Assembly (NCBI RefSeq): GCF_000576305.1
Contig: NZ_BAVZ01000007.1
Coordinates: 186,001-250,000, forward strand
Length of the DNA stretch: 64,000 nt
Direction of reading: 5' to 3'
DNA from: Paenibacillus pini JCM 16418
GTDB lineage: Bacteria > Bacillota > Bacilli > Paenibacillales > Paenibacillaceae
The translations under genes were made by a program, and so were the position numbers. A model generated the notes under the pieces. It was given only the letters and a program-made list of their open reading frames with translations. It did no database searches and was not told where the DNA came from. How positions within the stretch are numbered: the stretch's first letter is position 1; each line of letters starts with the position of its first letter. Positions 1-9,552 of this stretch are shown here, piece by piece.

Positions 1-294
1 TTCAAAAATATGCTTGTGAATGAGATCGGGATCGTTTCCGGCATCATTGATTGGGGCGATCTGAGCATAGGCCATCCGGCTTGCGATTTGAGCGTTGCTT
101 ATAGCTTTTTACCACCTTACGCTCGTGGCGTGTTTTTCGAAACGTACGGAGGAGCGGACGAAGAAACGAAGCTGCTGGCGCGGCTGATAGCGGTATACAT
201 CCCCATCCTGATCTTAATGCAAGCGATCGATGACGGGAATGAAGCGATTGCGGCAGAGGCGAAATCCATCATCATGCGGGCACTGTCGGATTAG
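1..294 (+). CDS. Aminoglycoside phosphotransferase-like protein, C-terminal part only
   Basis: The reading frame is open from the first base of the window, so the gene begins upstream and only about the last 97 residues are visible. Near the start it has the block IIDWGDLSIGHPACDLS, which matches the metal-binding IDW(x)5GxPxxDL motif of the APH/choline-kinase superfamily. The Asp of IDW coordinates the magnesium of bound ATP in that family. The rest is helical, as expected for the C-terminal lobe. The catalytic HxDxxxxN loop would lie just outside the window, so neither substrate nor activity can be named. The stop is TAG at 292-294. The family call is firm, the function open. Confidence 0.8.
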   Translation, partial: FKNMLVNEIGIVSGIIDWGDLSIGHPACDLSVAYSFLPPYARGVFFETYGGADEETKLLARLIAVYIPILILMQAIDDGNEAIAAEAKSIIMRALSD

Positions 295-305
295 GCTCAT
301 TATTT

Positions 306-461
306 CGTTAGCGGCTATGTGGCTATTGCTATCGGCACCATTTTGTCGTTTAAAGGCCGCGATAAGGTAAGACCCGACTTCTCTGATGCCGCTTTATGTT
401 TCGGAACACGAAATTCAACAGAGTAGGTCGTTGCGCTAACGGGACACGATAGCAATAAGCC
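306..461. repeat. Intergenic element with two interleaved inverted repeats
   Basis: No gene is visible between the APH fragment and the PHP gene. The stretch holds two inverted-repeat pairs: CGTTAGCG (306-313) with CGCTAACG (434-441), and GGCTATTGCTATCG (321-334) with CGATAGCAATAAGCC (447-461, one extra base). The order is A-B-A'-B', so the pairs interleave rather than nest, as in a pseudoknot. It may be a copy of a dispersed intergenic repeat; that cannot be tested from one copy. Confidence 0.4.
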
Positions 462-527
462 GCCTTTTCAACGAATGCGGTTTTCTTATGGTCAAATATC
501 AACATTAGAATTTAACATAGCCTTTTT

Positions 528-1339
528 TTAAGGCAATGAAACAACTTGTTTCTGTTTATTCTTGTAATACACCCATTCTCTATATCCGATTTCCCTTAGG
601 CGTGACGCCACTTCCTCAAGATCATCTGCAACGCGGGAAGGTTTATGGGCATCTGACCCGAATGTAACTTGTACTCCGAAATGGTGAGCCCGCTCTAAGA
701 TGGCATCCGCTGGATACCAACCCCCACTAAGCTTGGTTTTACCCGATGTATTGATTTCAATAGCTACACCGCATTCAGCGATGACCTGCAACGTCTCATC
801 CAAATCCGTGTGCCTGGAATATCTGCAAAGGCAGGGTAATTGCCTTTCATGGCATCAATATGCCCAAGGATTTGAAATAAACCGCTACGAGCAGAGGCCT
901 GGATCAAGTGGTAGTATTGTTCCTTCACAGCGATATGTGCTGTTTCGTCTAGTCCCTTCCAGCGATTGCGGTTAAATATACTCAAACCGCCAACATTATG
1001 TACCGATCCGATAATATAGTCCATTGGATAACTGCCCAATACCTGCTTATATAGTGACGCATGCTCTGGGAAGAAATCAGATTCGACGCCTAGTAGAACA
1101 TCTATTTTTCCTGTGTATTCAGCTTTTAGCTTAAGTACTTCAGCAACATAGTGCTGTAGCTCAGACTTACCCATGGCAATGCGAGGAAAGGCTTGCTCTT
1201 CTTGTTCGCCAAAATAAGGAGTGTGATCTGAGATACCAATCACTTCAAGACCTGCGGCGATCCCCGCTTCAATATAATCGCGTATATTTCCATCTGCATG
1301 TCCGCAGCGGAAATGATGAGTGTGAAGGTCTAACTTCAT
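528..1339 (-). pseudogene. PHP-domain phosphoesterase (histidinol-phosphatase-like), frameshifted
   Basis: Two overlapping minus-strand reading frames (1339 to 764 and 803 to 528) together make one PHP-superfamily phosphoesterase of about 270 residues. The N-terminal part has the metal-binding DLHTHHFRCGHA block, then SDHTP, GVESDF and LGHID. The C-terminal part has EINTSG and FGSDAHKP, the last metal-binding motif. PHP proteins of this size hydrolyse phosphate monoesters such as histidinol phosphate. The frames can be joined by adding one base near 803-807, in a run of three A on the plus strand. Start ATG at 1339 is preceded by AAGGAGG. It is either a recent pseudogene or a sequencing error. 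The exact substrate is unknown. Confidence 0.75.
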
Positions 1340-1394
1340 GGATGCGATTCCTCCTTGAATTTGAAATGTACATATTCATTCTCATTCTTTATTC

Positions 1395-2300
1395 TCATTC
1401 GGAGCTGATAAACTGTGTTTCCGGCATTCCTTTTAGGTCGCTTAGAAATTGCTGCATGGCTGAGTTTAAGTACCTGCCTGATCTGTAAATAACACCGACG
1501 GGATGGCTTACTTCGAGTTCTGAGAGTGCGATAATTTTGAGTGTGCCGTGCCGAAGTTCGCTTGCTACAGACTGTTTTGACATAATTGCAGCCCCCAAGT
1601 TAATTTCAACCATTCGTTTAATTTCCTCACTACTCGATAGTTCGATGACAACATTAGGCACAATGCCATGTTTTTTAAATATTGCATCTGCAAAACGTCT
1701 GCCGACTGTGTCGTGGGAGAGGAGAATCAAGGGTGTTTCCCGCAGTACATCGACTGAAGCAGCCCCTTGTTTACGTGCCAATGGATGCCGCGGAGAGACT
1801 ACTAACTCGAACGTGTCATAGTAGAGCACGGAGGTCATCAGATTCGGATTACGCTCAATGAGATAGCCTATGCCTACGTCGATCTGACCATTAACTACAC
1901 TGTTATAAATTTGAGAAGAGGCCATGGATTGGATTGAAGTTTTGATAAGCGGGAACTGATCTTGGAAATAAGAAAGTACCCGTGGCAAAATTTGAATGGC
2001 TATTGAAGTAGTTGTACCAAGGACAATATGTCCTTGTGGTGTTTGGTCAAGGTCTGATAAACGTTGCTTCAGATCTTCGACAACAGTAAGGATTTGTTCC
2101 GCATGCTCAAGGAATACTTGACCACGATCTGTAAGAGTGACGGGTTGGTTACGGTCTACAAGCACCGTTTTAAACTCATCCTCTAAACTTTTGATCTGAG
2201 CGGATACGGCAGGTTGAGTTAAATTCAATAACTCCCCAGCTTTACGGAAACTCATGGTCTTGGAGATGGTAATCAGGGTCTCCAGTTGACTGATATTCAT
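1395..2300 (-). CDS. LysR-family transcriptional regulator
   Basis: This is a 301-residue protein of normal LysR length. Residues 1-60 form the winged helix-turn-helix (MSFRKAGELLNLTQPAVSAQ is the helix-turn-helix core). Residues from about 90 form the two-lobed periplasmic-binding-like effector domain. The N-terminal DNA-binding part resembles the CysL/CynR/CbbR branch. The effector and target are unknown. The start ATG (2300) has AAGGAGG seven bases upstream. It lies head-to-tail after the PHP gene on the minus strand with only about 55 bp between them, and no divergent partner gene sits close upstream, so it may be self-regulated only. Confidence 0.9.
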   Translation of the reverse strand: MNISQLETLITISKTMSFRKAGELLNLTQPAVSAQIKSLEDEFKTVLVDRNQPVTLTDRGQVFLEHAEQILTVVEDLKQRLSDLDQTPQGHIVLGTTTSIAIQILPRVLSYFQDQFPLIKTSIQSMASSQIYNSVVNGQIDVGIGYLIERNPNLMTSVLYYDTFELVVSPRHPLARKQGAASVDVLRETPLILLSHDTVGRRFADAIFKKHGIVPNVVIELSSSEEIKRMVEINLGAAIMSKQSVASELRHGTLKIIALSELEVSHPVGVIYRSGRYLNSAMQQFLSDLKGMPETQFISSE

Positions 2301-2667
2301 GCATGTCCTCCTTAGACTGTATTTCGGTCATGTTGGATCTGCATTATGCCGATCATTCTATATGTTTAAATTATATGGGATTCAAAGAGACAGAGCAATG
2401 GATGTGCAGAATAACTGTAGTTAAATGGGAAAAATTCGTCATAGTATTCAAAGAACGGCGGTTAGGACCGATAAACATAGAGGGTTGATATTAAAATTTG
2501 CTCAAATAGGAAAAACGGTTTAGTAAATAGGGAACAAAGACCCTGTCTGCTGTCGCAAATGAAATTATGATGATTTATTCTAGGGTTTAAAGTATAATTG
2601 CTTCAAATGAATTATGGGACTTTGGTACTCTATTTAACAACGTGTTATAGAAGGGGGGTATTCATTT
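2301..2667. other. Intergenic region between the LysR gene and cheX
   Basis: These 367 bp hold no convincing gene. A 61-codon open frame at 2303 starts inside the LysR ribosome binding site, has no site of its own and looks like chance. A TATAAT hexamer at 2593-2598 is the best -10 candidate for cheX, but there is no good -35 at 17 bp. No terminator or sigma-D consensus was seen. Confidence 0.4.
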
Positions 2668-3126
2668 ATGAAGGCGGAAGTCATCAATCCTTTTCTGGAG
2701 TCCGCACGGATAGTCATCGAACAAGTCATTCAGGTTTCTCCATCAGCGGGAACTCTGGGTATTAAAACGGTGGAATTAATCCACGGTCATATATGGATTC
2801 AGATCGGCATGACCGGCCAGCTCAGCGGAAATATTATTTTTGGTATTCAAGAGACCGTTGCTTTACGAATGGTATCGATTATGATGGGTGGATACGTGAT
2901 GACTGAGATGGATGAGATGGGGCAAAGTGCCATATCTGAGCTTGGCAACATGATCAGTGGTAATGCCAGTACCATTCTGTCCAATCAAGGAGTTAGCGTG
3001 GATATTACACCACCTAAAGTCGTGAAGAGCGAGCAAATAACTTCATTTTTACCGCAAAAAGCACTTAGCATTCCTTTAATAATGGATGGAATTGGTGAAC
3101 TGGATATTCAAGTTATGATTTCTTAG
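2668..3126 (+). CDS. cheX: Chemotaxis protein CheX
   Basis: This 152-residue protein is a CheX-type member of the CheC/CheX/FliY family, which removes the phosphoryl group from CheY-P and resets the flagellar motor signal. The diagnostic helix is at residues 91-100 (ELGNMISGNA), containing the ExxN pair (E91, N94) that positions the attacking water. The length and single motif fit CheX; CheC carries two such helices. It starts at ATG 2668 after AAGGGGGG. It stands alone rather than in a che operon and is followed closely by an SDR gene. Confidence 0.88.
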   Translation: MKAEVINPFLESARIVIEQVIQVSPSAGTLGIKTVELIHGHIWIQIGMTGQLSGNIIFGIQETVALRMVSIMMGGYVMTEMDEMGQSAISELGNMISGNASTILSNQGVSVDITPPKVVKSEQITSFLPQKALSIPLIMDGIGELDIQVMIS

Positions 3127-3172
3127 AATAAGGGTAAGATGATGTAGGATGCCCTTAGGAGGAATCGGAATC

Positions 3173-3946
3173 GTGTTAAAAAATAAGGTAGTATTCATTA
3201 CGGGTGCTTCGAGTGGGATCGGCGCGTTGACCGCACAAATGGTGAGTAGCCAAGGGGCTATTCCTATACTGGCTGCGCGCTCACAGCAACGTCTTGAGGA
3301 GACTGCTCGGTTGATTCAAGGACCACATGAGATTAGATTAATGGATGTTACTCAGGAAAATGAGGTACAGCGGACTCTAGAAGATATTATACATAGATAC
3401 GGCGGTATTGATATTTTACTGAACAATGCAGGTTACGGTAAGTTTGAAAATGCTCTTGATATGCCAGCAGAAGAGTATGGCAAAATGATGGACGTGAACT
3501 ATATGGGAACCGTCAGATGCACGAAGGCGGTGCTCCCTCATATGTTGCAGCGCAAGCGTGGACAGATTATCAATGTTGCCTCGATGGCGGGAAAGATTGG
3601 TACAGCGAAATCTACTGCTTACACGGCTACCAAACATGCGGTGCTCGGTTTTAGTAATTCCCTTAGACAAGAGCTGCGAGGTACAGGGATTACGGTATCG
3701 ACGATTAATCCGGGGCCGATTGATACTGCTTTTTTTGAACAGGCAGATCCATCTGGATCATACGTAAACAATGTCCGTTGGCTTATGATGAAGCCTGAGC
3801 ATGTAGCACGCAAAATTGTTAGGGTGATGAATACACGTAAGGAAGAGATAAATCTTCCTGTGTCAGCAGCAGCGGCTATGCGTTTATACCAACTTTTTCC
3901 CCGTCTGTCGGATAGGCTGACTTATCGCATGATGAATAAGAAGTAG
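3173..3946 (+). CDS. Short-chain dehydrogenase/reductase (SDR)
   Basis: This is a classical SDR of about 257 residues. It has the nucleotide-binding TGASSGIG near residue 10, the NNAGYG motif near residue 82, a catalytic Ser before YTATK (Tyr-x-x-x-Lys), and the PGPIDT block after the active site. The closest named relatives by eye are YqjQ/DltE-like oxidoreductases; the substrate is unknown. An upstream ATG exists at 3149, but AGGAGG (3157-3163) sits just ahead of the GTG at 3173, so GTG is preferred. It is probably cotranscribed with cheX (47 bp gap) and ends at a clear terminator. Confidence 0.85.
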   Translation: MLKNKVVFITGASSGIGALTAQMVSSQGAIPILAARSQQRLEETARLIQGPHEIRLMDVTQENEVQRTLEDIIHRYGGIDILLNNAGYGKFENALDMPAEEYGKMMDVNYMGTVRCTKAVLPHMLQRKRGQIINVASMAGKIGTAKSTAYTATKHAVLGFSNSLRQELRGTGITVSTINPGPIDTAFFEQADPSGSYVNNVRWLMMKPEHVARKIVRVMNTRKEEINLPVSAAAAMRLYQLFPRLSDRLTYRMMNKK

Positions 3947-3951
3947 ATATC

Positions 3952-3976
3952 GGCCCATTCTGGGGCCTTTTTTTTT
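3952..3976 (+). terminator. Rho-independent terminator after the SDR gene
   Basis: A GGCCC/GGGCC hairpin with a short loop is followed by nine T residues, just after the SDR stop codon. Confidence 0.85.
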
Positions 3977-4103
3977 GTGTAATCGGGTCTAATGGATAAA
4001 CATTGTAGGGTTTTCGTACACATACATTGAAAGATATTTGGTAGGGAGCCGTTTATAACATATAATGAAAAAGAATGATTTCAAACACAAAGGATGGACA
4101 TAC

Positions 4104-5648
4104 ATGAGTTCTACTACTTTTGAAGCAATAGGTTTAAATACAGATTTGAATAACAAACTAATGGAATTTGGCATTACTGAACCATCACCGGTACAAGTTC
4201 AAGCGATACCTGCTATTTTGAGTGGTGCAGATGTACTTGCACGCTCACAGACAGGAACGGGCAAAACGCTTGCTTATCTGTTACCGCTATTACAATCCAT
4301 AGACCCAGAGCTGAAGTCTACACAGAAGCTTATTCTAGCACCAACGCAAGAACTGGCTATGCAAATTGTACGTGAGGGTGAGAAGTACGGAGAGCAGCAC
4401 GGCATTGGTGTGCTTGGTCTGATTGGAGGAGCAGCGGTAAAACGTCAGGTGGAGAAGTTGAGACTACATCCACAGCTTGTCGTAGGTACACCAGGGCGAG
4501 TTCGCGAACTGATTGAAGTACGAAAGCTGAAGATGCATACCGTTTCGACCATTGTCGTTGATGAAGTGGATCAGGTATTTCAGCTTGGTGGTGCGGGTGA
4601 TGTAGATCGTATACTTCGCAGCGCGCTCCGTGACCGTCAATTGGTATTTCTATCCGCTACGGTTAGTGCAGACACAGCTAACCTCGTTAAGCGGGAAATG
4701 AATCAGCCTGTTGAAATCGGCATAGATCCAGATCAATCAACGGCAGCAGGACTTTCTCATTATTATTTTGTGAGTGAAGAACGGGACAAGATGAACATGC
4801 TGCGTCGTTTAATTCACCAGTACAAGACCAAAAAGGCGATTGTATTTGTGAACATGACGGAGACCATCGGTGAGGTAGAGGCGAAATTGAACCACTTAGG
4901 CATTGCCGCGAAGGCATTATATGGTGATGCTGATAAAATGGCACGTAGCAGCGTCCTATCTGGATTTCGTAGTGGGAAGTTTAGAGTACTCGTTGCGAGT
5001 GATGTAGCGGCACGGGGACTCGACATTGAAGGGCTGGATGTAGTCGTCAACTATGATCCTCCAACGGATTCAGAGCATTACGTACACCGAGCTGGACGTA
5101 CTGGACGGATGGGACGTACAGGTACAGTACTATCTATTGTAACGAGTCGGCAATTGTTCATTATGAAAAAGTTTACGAAAGAACTACAAATTCAGCTGGA
5201 TGAGCGTACACTTTTTGGTGGTAAAGTTGTGGATCCTGCATCGGCTCCACAGACTGAGCGCGAAGGGAATCGTCGTGATAAGAAAGAGTTGTCTGCAGAC
5301 AACAGCCGCAGATCAAGTGAGACACGTGCTCCTGAGATGAACTCAGGTACACCTATAATCGCTCGTAAACCATTAACGACAACTAATCGTCCTATTACCG
5401 CAAACAGCAGTGTAGTGACTTCAAAACCGGTACAAGCTGAATCTAATCGTAATGGTAGTAAAGTTCAAGCTGCACCTGAAACAACGGATACAGCACAAGG
5501 CACGCCAACAGATGCTTCACCTAAAAAGGAAGCATTCCGTGGGGGGAAACCAGCAGAAATGAAACGTCTCAGCAAGAGTGAGAAGGAACGTGCGCGTAAG
5601 AACAAGGGAGCTCCGAAATGGTTGAAAGATAAGCCATCACGTGACTAG
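4104..5648 (+). CDS. DEAD-box ATP-dependent RNA helicase
   Basis: This 514-residue helicase unwinds RNA duplexes using ATP. Visible motifs are the Q motif (EPSPVQVQAIP, about 26-36), Walker A SQTGTGKT (48-55), APTQELA (79-85), GTPGR (128-132), DEVD in place of DEAD (153-156), SAT (184-186), and ARGLDIEGLDVVVNYD and HRAGRTGRMGR in the second RecA domain. About 120 C-terminal residues are low-complexity and rich in Thr, Ser, Lys and Arg, ending in a strongly basic stretch, probably an RNA-binding tail. The open frame begins at 4065, but AAGGATGG before the ATG at 4104 favours the later start. It is CshB/YfmL-like; I would not assign one ortholog. Confidence 0.92.
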   Translation: MSSTTFEAIGLNTDLNNKLMEFGITEPSPVQVQAIPAILSGADVLARSQTGTGKTLAYLLPLLQSIDPELKSTQKLILAPTQELAMQIVREGEKYGEQHGIGVLGLIGGAAVKRQVEKLRLHPQLVVGTPGRVRELIEVRKLKMHTVSTIVVDEVDQVFQLGGAGDVDRILRSALRDRQLVFLSATVSADTANLVKREMNQPVEIGIDPDQSTAAGLSHYYFVSEERDKMNMLRRLIHQYKTKKAIVFVNMTETIGEVEAKLNHLGIAAKALYGDADKMARSSVLSGFRSGKFRVLVASDVAARGLDIEGLDVVVNYDPPTDSEHYVHRAGRTGRMGRTGTVLSIVTSRQLFIMKKFTKELQIQLDERTLFGGKVVDPASAPQTEREGNRRDKKELSADNSRRSSETRAPEMNSGTPIIARKPLTTTNRPITANSSVVTSKPVQAESNRNGSKVQAAPETTDTAQGTPTDASPKKEAFRGGKPAEMKRLSKSEKERARKNKGAPKWLKDKPSRD

Positions 5649-5735
5649 GGCCTTTAAGCGTACATGTGAAGATTATCTTATGGATTCAGCCAGCAGCTGA
5701 TACTTAGAGCAGCATGCTGGCATAGATGAGGTGAA

Positions 5736-6485
5736 ATGATGAATGATACGTCTGTATTAGATATTCAGGGATTAAGCGGAGGATACAGTCTGAACCGGCC
5801 TGTGCTGCATGATATTTCGCTTCAGGTTCAGCCAGGTGAGATGGTAGGACTGATCGGTCTAAATGGTGCCGGTAAGAGTACCACGATGAAGCATATTCTG
5901 GGACTGATGAATCCACAGAAGGGTGACATCCGTGTTAAAGGCAAGAAGAGAGAAGAAGATTCAGCTGCTTATCATGGAGCACTGGCTTTCGTACCTGAGT
6001 CTCCACTTCTCTATGAAGAGATGACGGTTCGTGAGCATCTTGAGTTTACGGCAAGAGCATACGATGTAAGCCAAAAGGATTACGAGGAGCGTGCAAAGAA
6101 ACTCGCTCAAATTTTCCGAATGGAAGACAAGATTGATACCTTGTCTACCCATCTATCGAAAGGGATGCGGCAGAAGGTTATGATTATGTGTGCGTTCGTG
6201 GCACGTCCTTCGCTCTATATTATCGATGAGCCTTTTCTCGGCCTAGATCCACTCGGTATTCGCTCTTTACTTGATTTCATGGTGGAACTAAAGCAGGGCG
6301 GATCTTCGATCCTGCTCAGCTCTCATATTCTGTCAACGATTGAGAATTACTGCGACCGCTTTATCGTCTTGCATCAGGGCAAAGTCATTGCCCAGGGTTC
6401 ATTGCAAGAAATTGCTCAGCAGGCGGGCCAGCCTGGTGTTCCGCTGGAGCAGTTGTTCTACAGTCTTGTGCAAGGCAGGGATTAA
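5736..6485 (+). CDS. ecsA: ABC transporter ATP-binding protein EcsA
   Basis: This 249-residue ABC ATPase is the same size as Bacillus EcsA. It has Walker A GLNGAGKST (41-49), a signature loop LSKGMRQK (about 139-146) and Walker B YIIDEPFLGLD. The next gene, two bases on, is an EcsB-like membrane subunit, which supports the name. In Bacillus subtilis the Ecs system affects regulated intramembrane proteolysis, protein secretion and competence; the transported substrate is not settled. The start ATG follows GATGAGGTGAA. Two adjacent ATG codons make the exact first residue uncertain by one. Confidence 0.88.
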   Translation: MMNDTSVLDIQGLSGGYSLNRPVLHDISLQVQPGEMVGLIGLNGAGKSTTMKHILGLMNPQKGDIRVKGKKREEDSAAYHGALAFVPESPLLYEEMTVREHLEFTARAYDVSQKDYEERAKKLAQIFRMEDKIDTLSTHLSKGMRQKVMIMCAFVARPSLYIIDEPFLGLDPLGIRSLLDFMVELKQGGSSILLSSHILSTIENYCDRFIVLHQGKVIAQGSLQEIAQQAGQPGVPLEQLFYSLVQGRD

Positions 6486-6487
6486 AC

Positions 6488-7708
6488 ATGATGGATCTTA
6501 GCGAACTACGATTGAAGCGACGCAGTCGCTTTTGGGGTGAAGTACTCCCCTATCTAGGATATGTCATTCAGAGCGGTGTTGCCGTTCTGACATTATTCCT
6601 GATTATTGCTTTCTCTGCTTGGTACACATCTCTGGTTCAGCATATACCAGCTGGTCTTCCGATTCGTTGGATCATGTTGATACTGTTCGTACCACTGACG
6701 GTGAACAGTAGCTTCCGCACCTATATGCAGTCTGCAGACACCGTATTTCTATTGCCACAGGAATCACGTATGAATCAATATTTCAGGGCTTCTTGGACGA
6801 GTGGTGTGATCTATAAAATGATCGGTGTTACCCTCGTGTTTATGGTTTCATGGCTATTGTATTTCCGTGCTGATGTAGATCCCAAGCCTTTCTGGTTATT
6901 TCTTATTCTATTATATGCTCTGAAAATAGTGGCAAGCATCGGAAGCTGGAAAGAGCAACAGATGGTGTCTAAACGGGCGTATTCATCGTATCGTCTACTG
7001 CGTTATGCAGTGATTGCATTGGCTCTTGCTGCTTGGCTATGGCAACCCGCTGGAAAAAGCCTAATCTTTATCGCTCTGCTTGTTGCAGCATACATGGCTT
7101 CACTAAAGATCCCCTCCCGTCACCTTGTGGCATGGGAACGCCTGATTGCGCTGGAGAAAATACATAGCGGTCGTGTGATGCTGGTGCTCGGTTGGTTTGT
7201 AGATGTACCAGGCCGACAGCAACGAGTGTATCAGCGTAAATGGCTATCTTGGGCAGGCAACAATATCCCTTGGAAGCCTCAGGCGGCTTATCGATATTTG
7301 CTTACGAAGAGTTTCATTCGAAGTGATATTCTTGGTATTGTGCTACGCGCAGCTGTTCTGGGAGCCTTACTCGTATGGTGGACAAGGGGAACAATGCTCG
7401 GAAGCGGCATTTATCTGTTCTTTATTTTTCTTATTGGGGTACAAATGTCCTCGTTACTGCGGTATCACAGTGAGTCATTCTGGCTAACGGTCTATCCAGT
7501 ACCCGCAGAAAGTCGGCATACGAATGCTGTCTTGCTGGCTTTTCAGATTCAGCTGATGTTTGCCTTGCTCATGTGGCTTCCAATGCTAGGAGCACTTAAG
7601 AGTCAGATGAGTACTGTATTTGGTACGCTGGTAGTAGGAGTGGTGGTATGTGCGTTATTCCGTTTCTTCTTGTCACGGAAAGTGCCTAAGGATGAGGATG
7701 ATGAGTAA
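6488..7708 (+). CDS. ecsB: ABC transporter membrane protein EcsB
   Basis: This 406-residue polytopic membrane protein matches EcsB in length (about 408) and in its opening (ELRLKRRSRFWGEVLPYLGY), followed by hydrophobic segments around residues 30-60, 110-145, 170-205 and 285-400. It would form the membrane part of the exporter powered by EcsA. It begins two bases after the ecsA stop, so the two are surely one operon. The operon ends at the palindromic terminator 45 bp downstream. Confidence 0.88.
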   Translation: MMDLSELRLKRRSRFWGEVLPYLGYVIQSGVAVLTLFLIIAFSAWYTSLVQHIPAGLPIRWIMLILFVPLTVNSSFRTYMQSADTVFLLPQESRMNQYFRASWTSGVIYKMIGVTLVFMVSWLLYFRADVDPKPFWLFLILLYALKIVASIGSWKEQQMVSKRAYSSYRLLRYAVIALALAAWLWQPAGKSLIFIALLVAAYMASLKIPSRHLVAWERLIALEKIHSGRVMLVLGWFVDVPGRQQRVYQRKWLSWAGNNIPWKPQAAYRYLLTKSFIRSDILGIVLRAAVLGALLVWWTRGTMLGSGIYLFFIFLIGVQMSSLLRYHSESFWLTVYPVPAESRHTNAVLLAFQIQLMFALLMWLPMLGALKSQMSTVFGTLVVGVVVCALFRFFLSRKVPKDEDDE

Positions 7709-7751
7709 TATCACTTGCATGATATGAGGAGAACTTGAAGGCAAGTGAAAT

Positions 7752-7797
7752 AACCAAACAAAAGACCGGGGGATTCCCCCCGGTCTTTTGTTTGGTT
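7752..7797. terminator. Bidirectional terminator between ecsB and the YjcZ gene
   Basis: This is an almost perfect 46-bp palindrome, AACCAAACAAAAGACCGGGGG paired with its complement around a short loop. A-rich and T-rich flanks allow it to work on both strands. It lies between convergent genes. Confidence 0.88.
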
Positions 7798-7860
7798 ATA
7801 AACTGGCACTCAACAACTCATAATGGACTGCTAAGTGCTAGAGGTTTGGCTGGTTATTAA

Positions 7861-7998
7861 TTATACCCAGAAAGAACGAGTGATAATTACCAGAAGGATG
7901 AAGAGAACCAGAATAGCTCCTGTGTTCGTGAAAATTCCTCCGCCTCCACAACCGCCACCGTAACCATATCCGCCTCTTACTTCTTCAACTCCGCTCAT
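7861..7998 (-). CDS. YjcZ-family sporulation protein
   Basis: This 45-residue peptide has the hallmark of the YjcZ/YpjC-like sporulation peptides: a Gly/Tyr/Cys-rich head (GYGYGGGCGGGG) and one C-terminal membrane helix (TGAILVLFILLVIITRSF). An in-frame extension exists to 8076, but AAAGGGG sits seven bases before the ATG at 7998, so that start is used. A -10-like element CATACAATA lies on the minus strand at 8049-8041, about 43 bp upstream; it fits the mother-cell sigma-E/sigma-K -10 (CATAnnnTA). No matching AC lies at the right distance, so the promoter is tentative. Confidence 0.85.
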   Translation of the reverse strand: MSGVEEVRGGYGYGGGCGGGGIFTNTGAILVLFILLVIITRSFWV

Positions 7999-8040
7999 TG
8001 TCATTCCCCTTTCGTGCAATGGTTTGTGTTTGTTACACGG

Positions 8041-8049
8041 TATTGTATG
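8041..8049 (-). promoter_or_regulatory. Sporulation-type -10 element for the YjcZ gene
   Basis: Read on the minus strand this is CATACAATA, a full match to CATAnnnTA and to the sigma-E form CATACAnT. It lies 43 bp before the YjcZ start. The -35 is not clear. Confidence 0.35.
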
Positions 8050-8130
8050 TGCAAGGGGAATTTCGTGCTTGGGCAAATCACCATTCTTTTTGTAAAAATA
8101 TATCTTGCGATATTTGGCACCTATTTCATA

Positions 8131-9437
8131 TTAAGAATTTTGCTTCTGCAAATCTTGAACACCTTGGTATACGAGGTCAAAGAGGTCTTCGAGATAAGCT
8201 TCTTCAATACAAGAGAAGGCAATACGCAAATCATGTTCGCCTAGCGCAATTGTACCTACGCCGTATTGATGGATTAAATGAGTCCGCAGATCTTCGGCCT
8301 TAACATCTTTCAACTTAAGGCACATGAAGTAACCTGAATTAAACGGATAGTATTCCCAAATATCTCCATACTTGCCGCTATCAAGGATAGACTTCACCTT
8401 GTTAGCACGACCCTTCATGATGTTGAATTTCTCTTCCTTCTGCTGAGCGAACTCAGGTGATTTCAGAGCTTCAAGCACAAAGGTCTGAGATGGATGTGAG
8501 CCACTGGAAATCGTAGCCCGGATAATGCCGAGTGTTTTCTGTTCCAATGCACTGAGTAACTCTTGGTTCTCCGAGGCAAAGGTAATGAATCCAACACGGA
8601 ATCCCCATACGAATTCTTCCTTGGTAGCACCGTCAATCTTCACAGCTAATACACGCGGATGGAGGTCAGCCAATCGTCCGAACAAGGATTCTTTCATCGA
8701 ATCCTCAAAGAATAAACCGAAGTACGCATCATCGGTTACCGCTACGACATTAATGCCAGCTTCAGCTGCTTCTAGAATTGCAGCAATAATCTCTTCGCCT
8801 TCTTTGGTCCCGGCGTGTAGCCCGTAGGGTTGTTCGGAAAATTGAGCAGCACAATAGCTTTACCCTTATCCTTCTGAGCAAGCAAAGCTTCACGAAGTCC
8901 TGCGCTGTTAAATGTCATTTGCTCAGTGAACAGCGGATAGTTTATCGTTACACCGTGGCGACGAATGCCGAAGGTAAGCTCATAGTTTTCCCAGTTTTTA
9001 TCGGGGTAAATCACAGCGTCTCCTTCATCAGTGAATAAGTCAGCAACAATACTTAGACCGTGTGTCAGGGCATTGGTTACCACTGGACTACTAAATGATT
9101 TATTTTGTAGAGAGGGATTCTCTTCAATCATTTTGGTACGCCAAACGGAGCGGAGCTCTGGTTTACCGGCAGGTGGAGCATAGCTATAAAGATCCTTCGG
9201 TTGGTAGGCAGACAGATTCCGCTGAATGACCTCCAAATGCATCGGAATACCATCTTCAGTAGCAATACCGATTGTGGCATTGTATTTCTTTGCGTGGGCT
9301 GATGCCTCTGCAGATTGATTCAGAATACCTTCCTTAGGAAAATAGATCTCTCTGCCGAGCGAAGATAACATTTCATACACATGCGCATTACCTGCTACGA
9401 TACTTGCGTTCAACTGTTCAGCCAATGGGTTTAACAT
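8131..9437 (-). pseudogene. Class I/II PLP-dependent aminotransferase, frameshifted
   Basis: Two minus-strand frames (9437 to about 8815, then through to 8131) together encode one fold-type I aminotransferase of about 435 residues. The first part has the cofactor-site motif NFPNNPTGYTPG. Across the break comes AVTDDAYFG (the PLP-binding Asp and Tyr). The second part has KIDGATKEEFVWGFRVG, in which the Lys after AT should form the Schiff base. The frames rejoin if one G is added to the GGG near 8816-8820. The start is taken as ATG 9437, with GGAAGG upstream; an ATG at 9446 directly abuts that site. It resembles aspartate/aromatic-type enzymes; the substrate is unknown. It is either a fresh pseudogene or an indel error. 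Confidence 0.8.
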
Positions 9438-9552
9438 GGATTCCATCCTTCCAACTGTGTGTGTAATATTAAGGTTACTATCCGTTTTTACTGCCTAATA
9501 TTATACCATTTGGTAGGGGAACCGTCACGGTAAAAACCAGCGGGTTGAAAGT

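Noticed and set aside
2303..2488. 61-codon plus-strand frame upstream of cheX
   Set aside because: It starts inside the LysR ribosome binding site, has no site of its own and encodes nothing recognisable.
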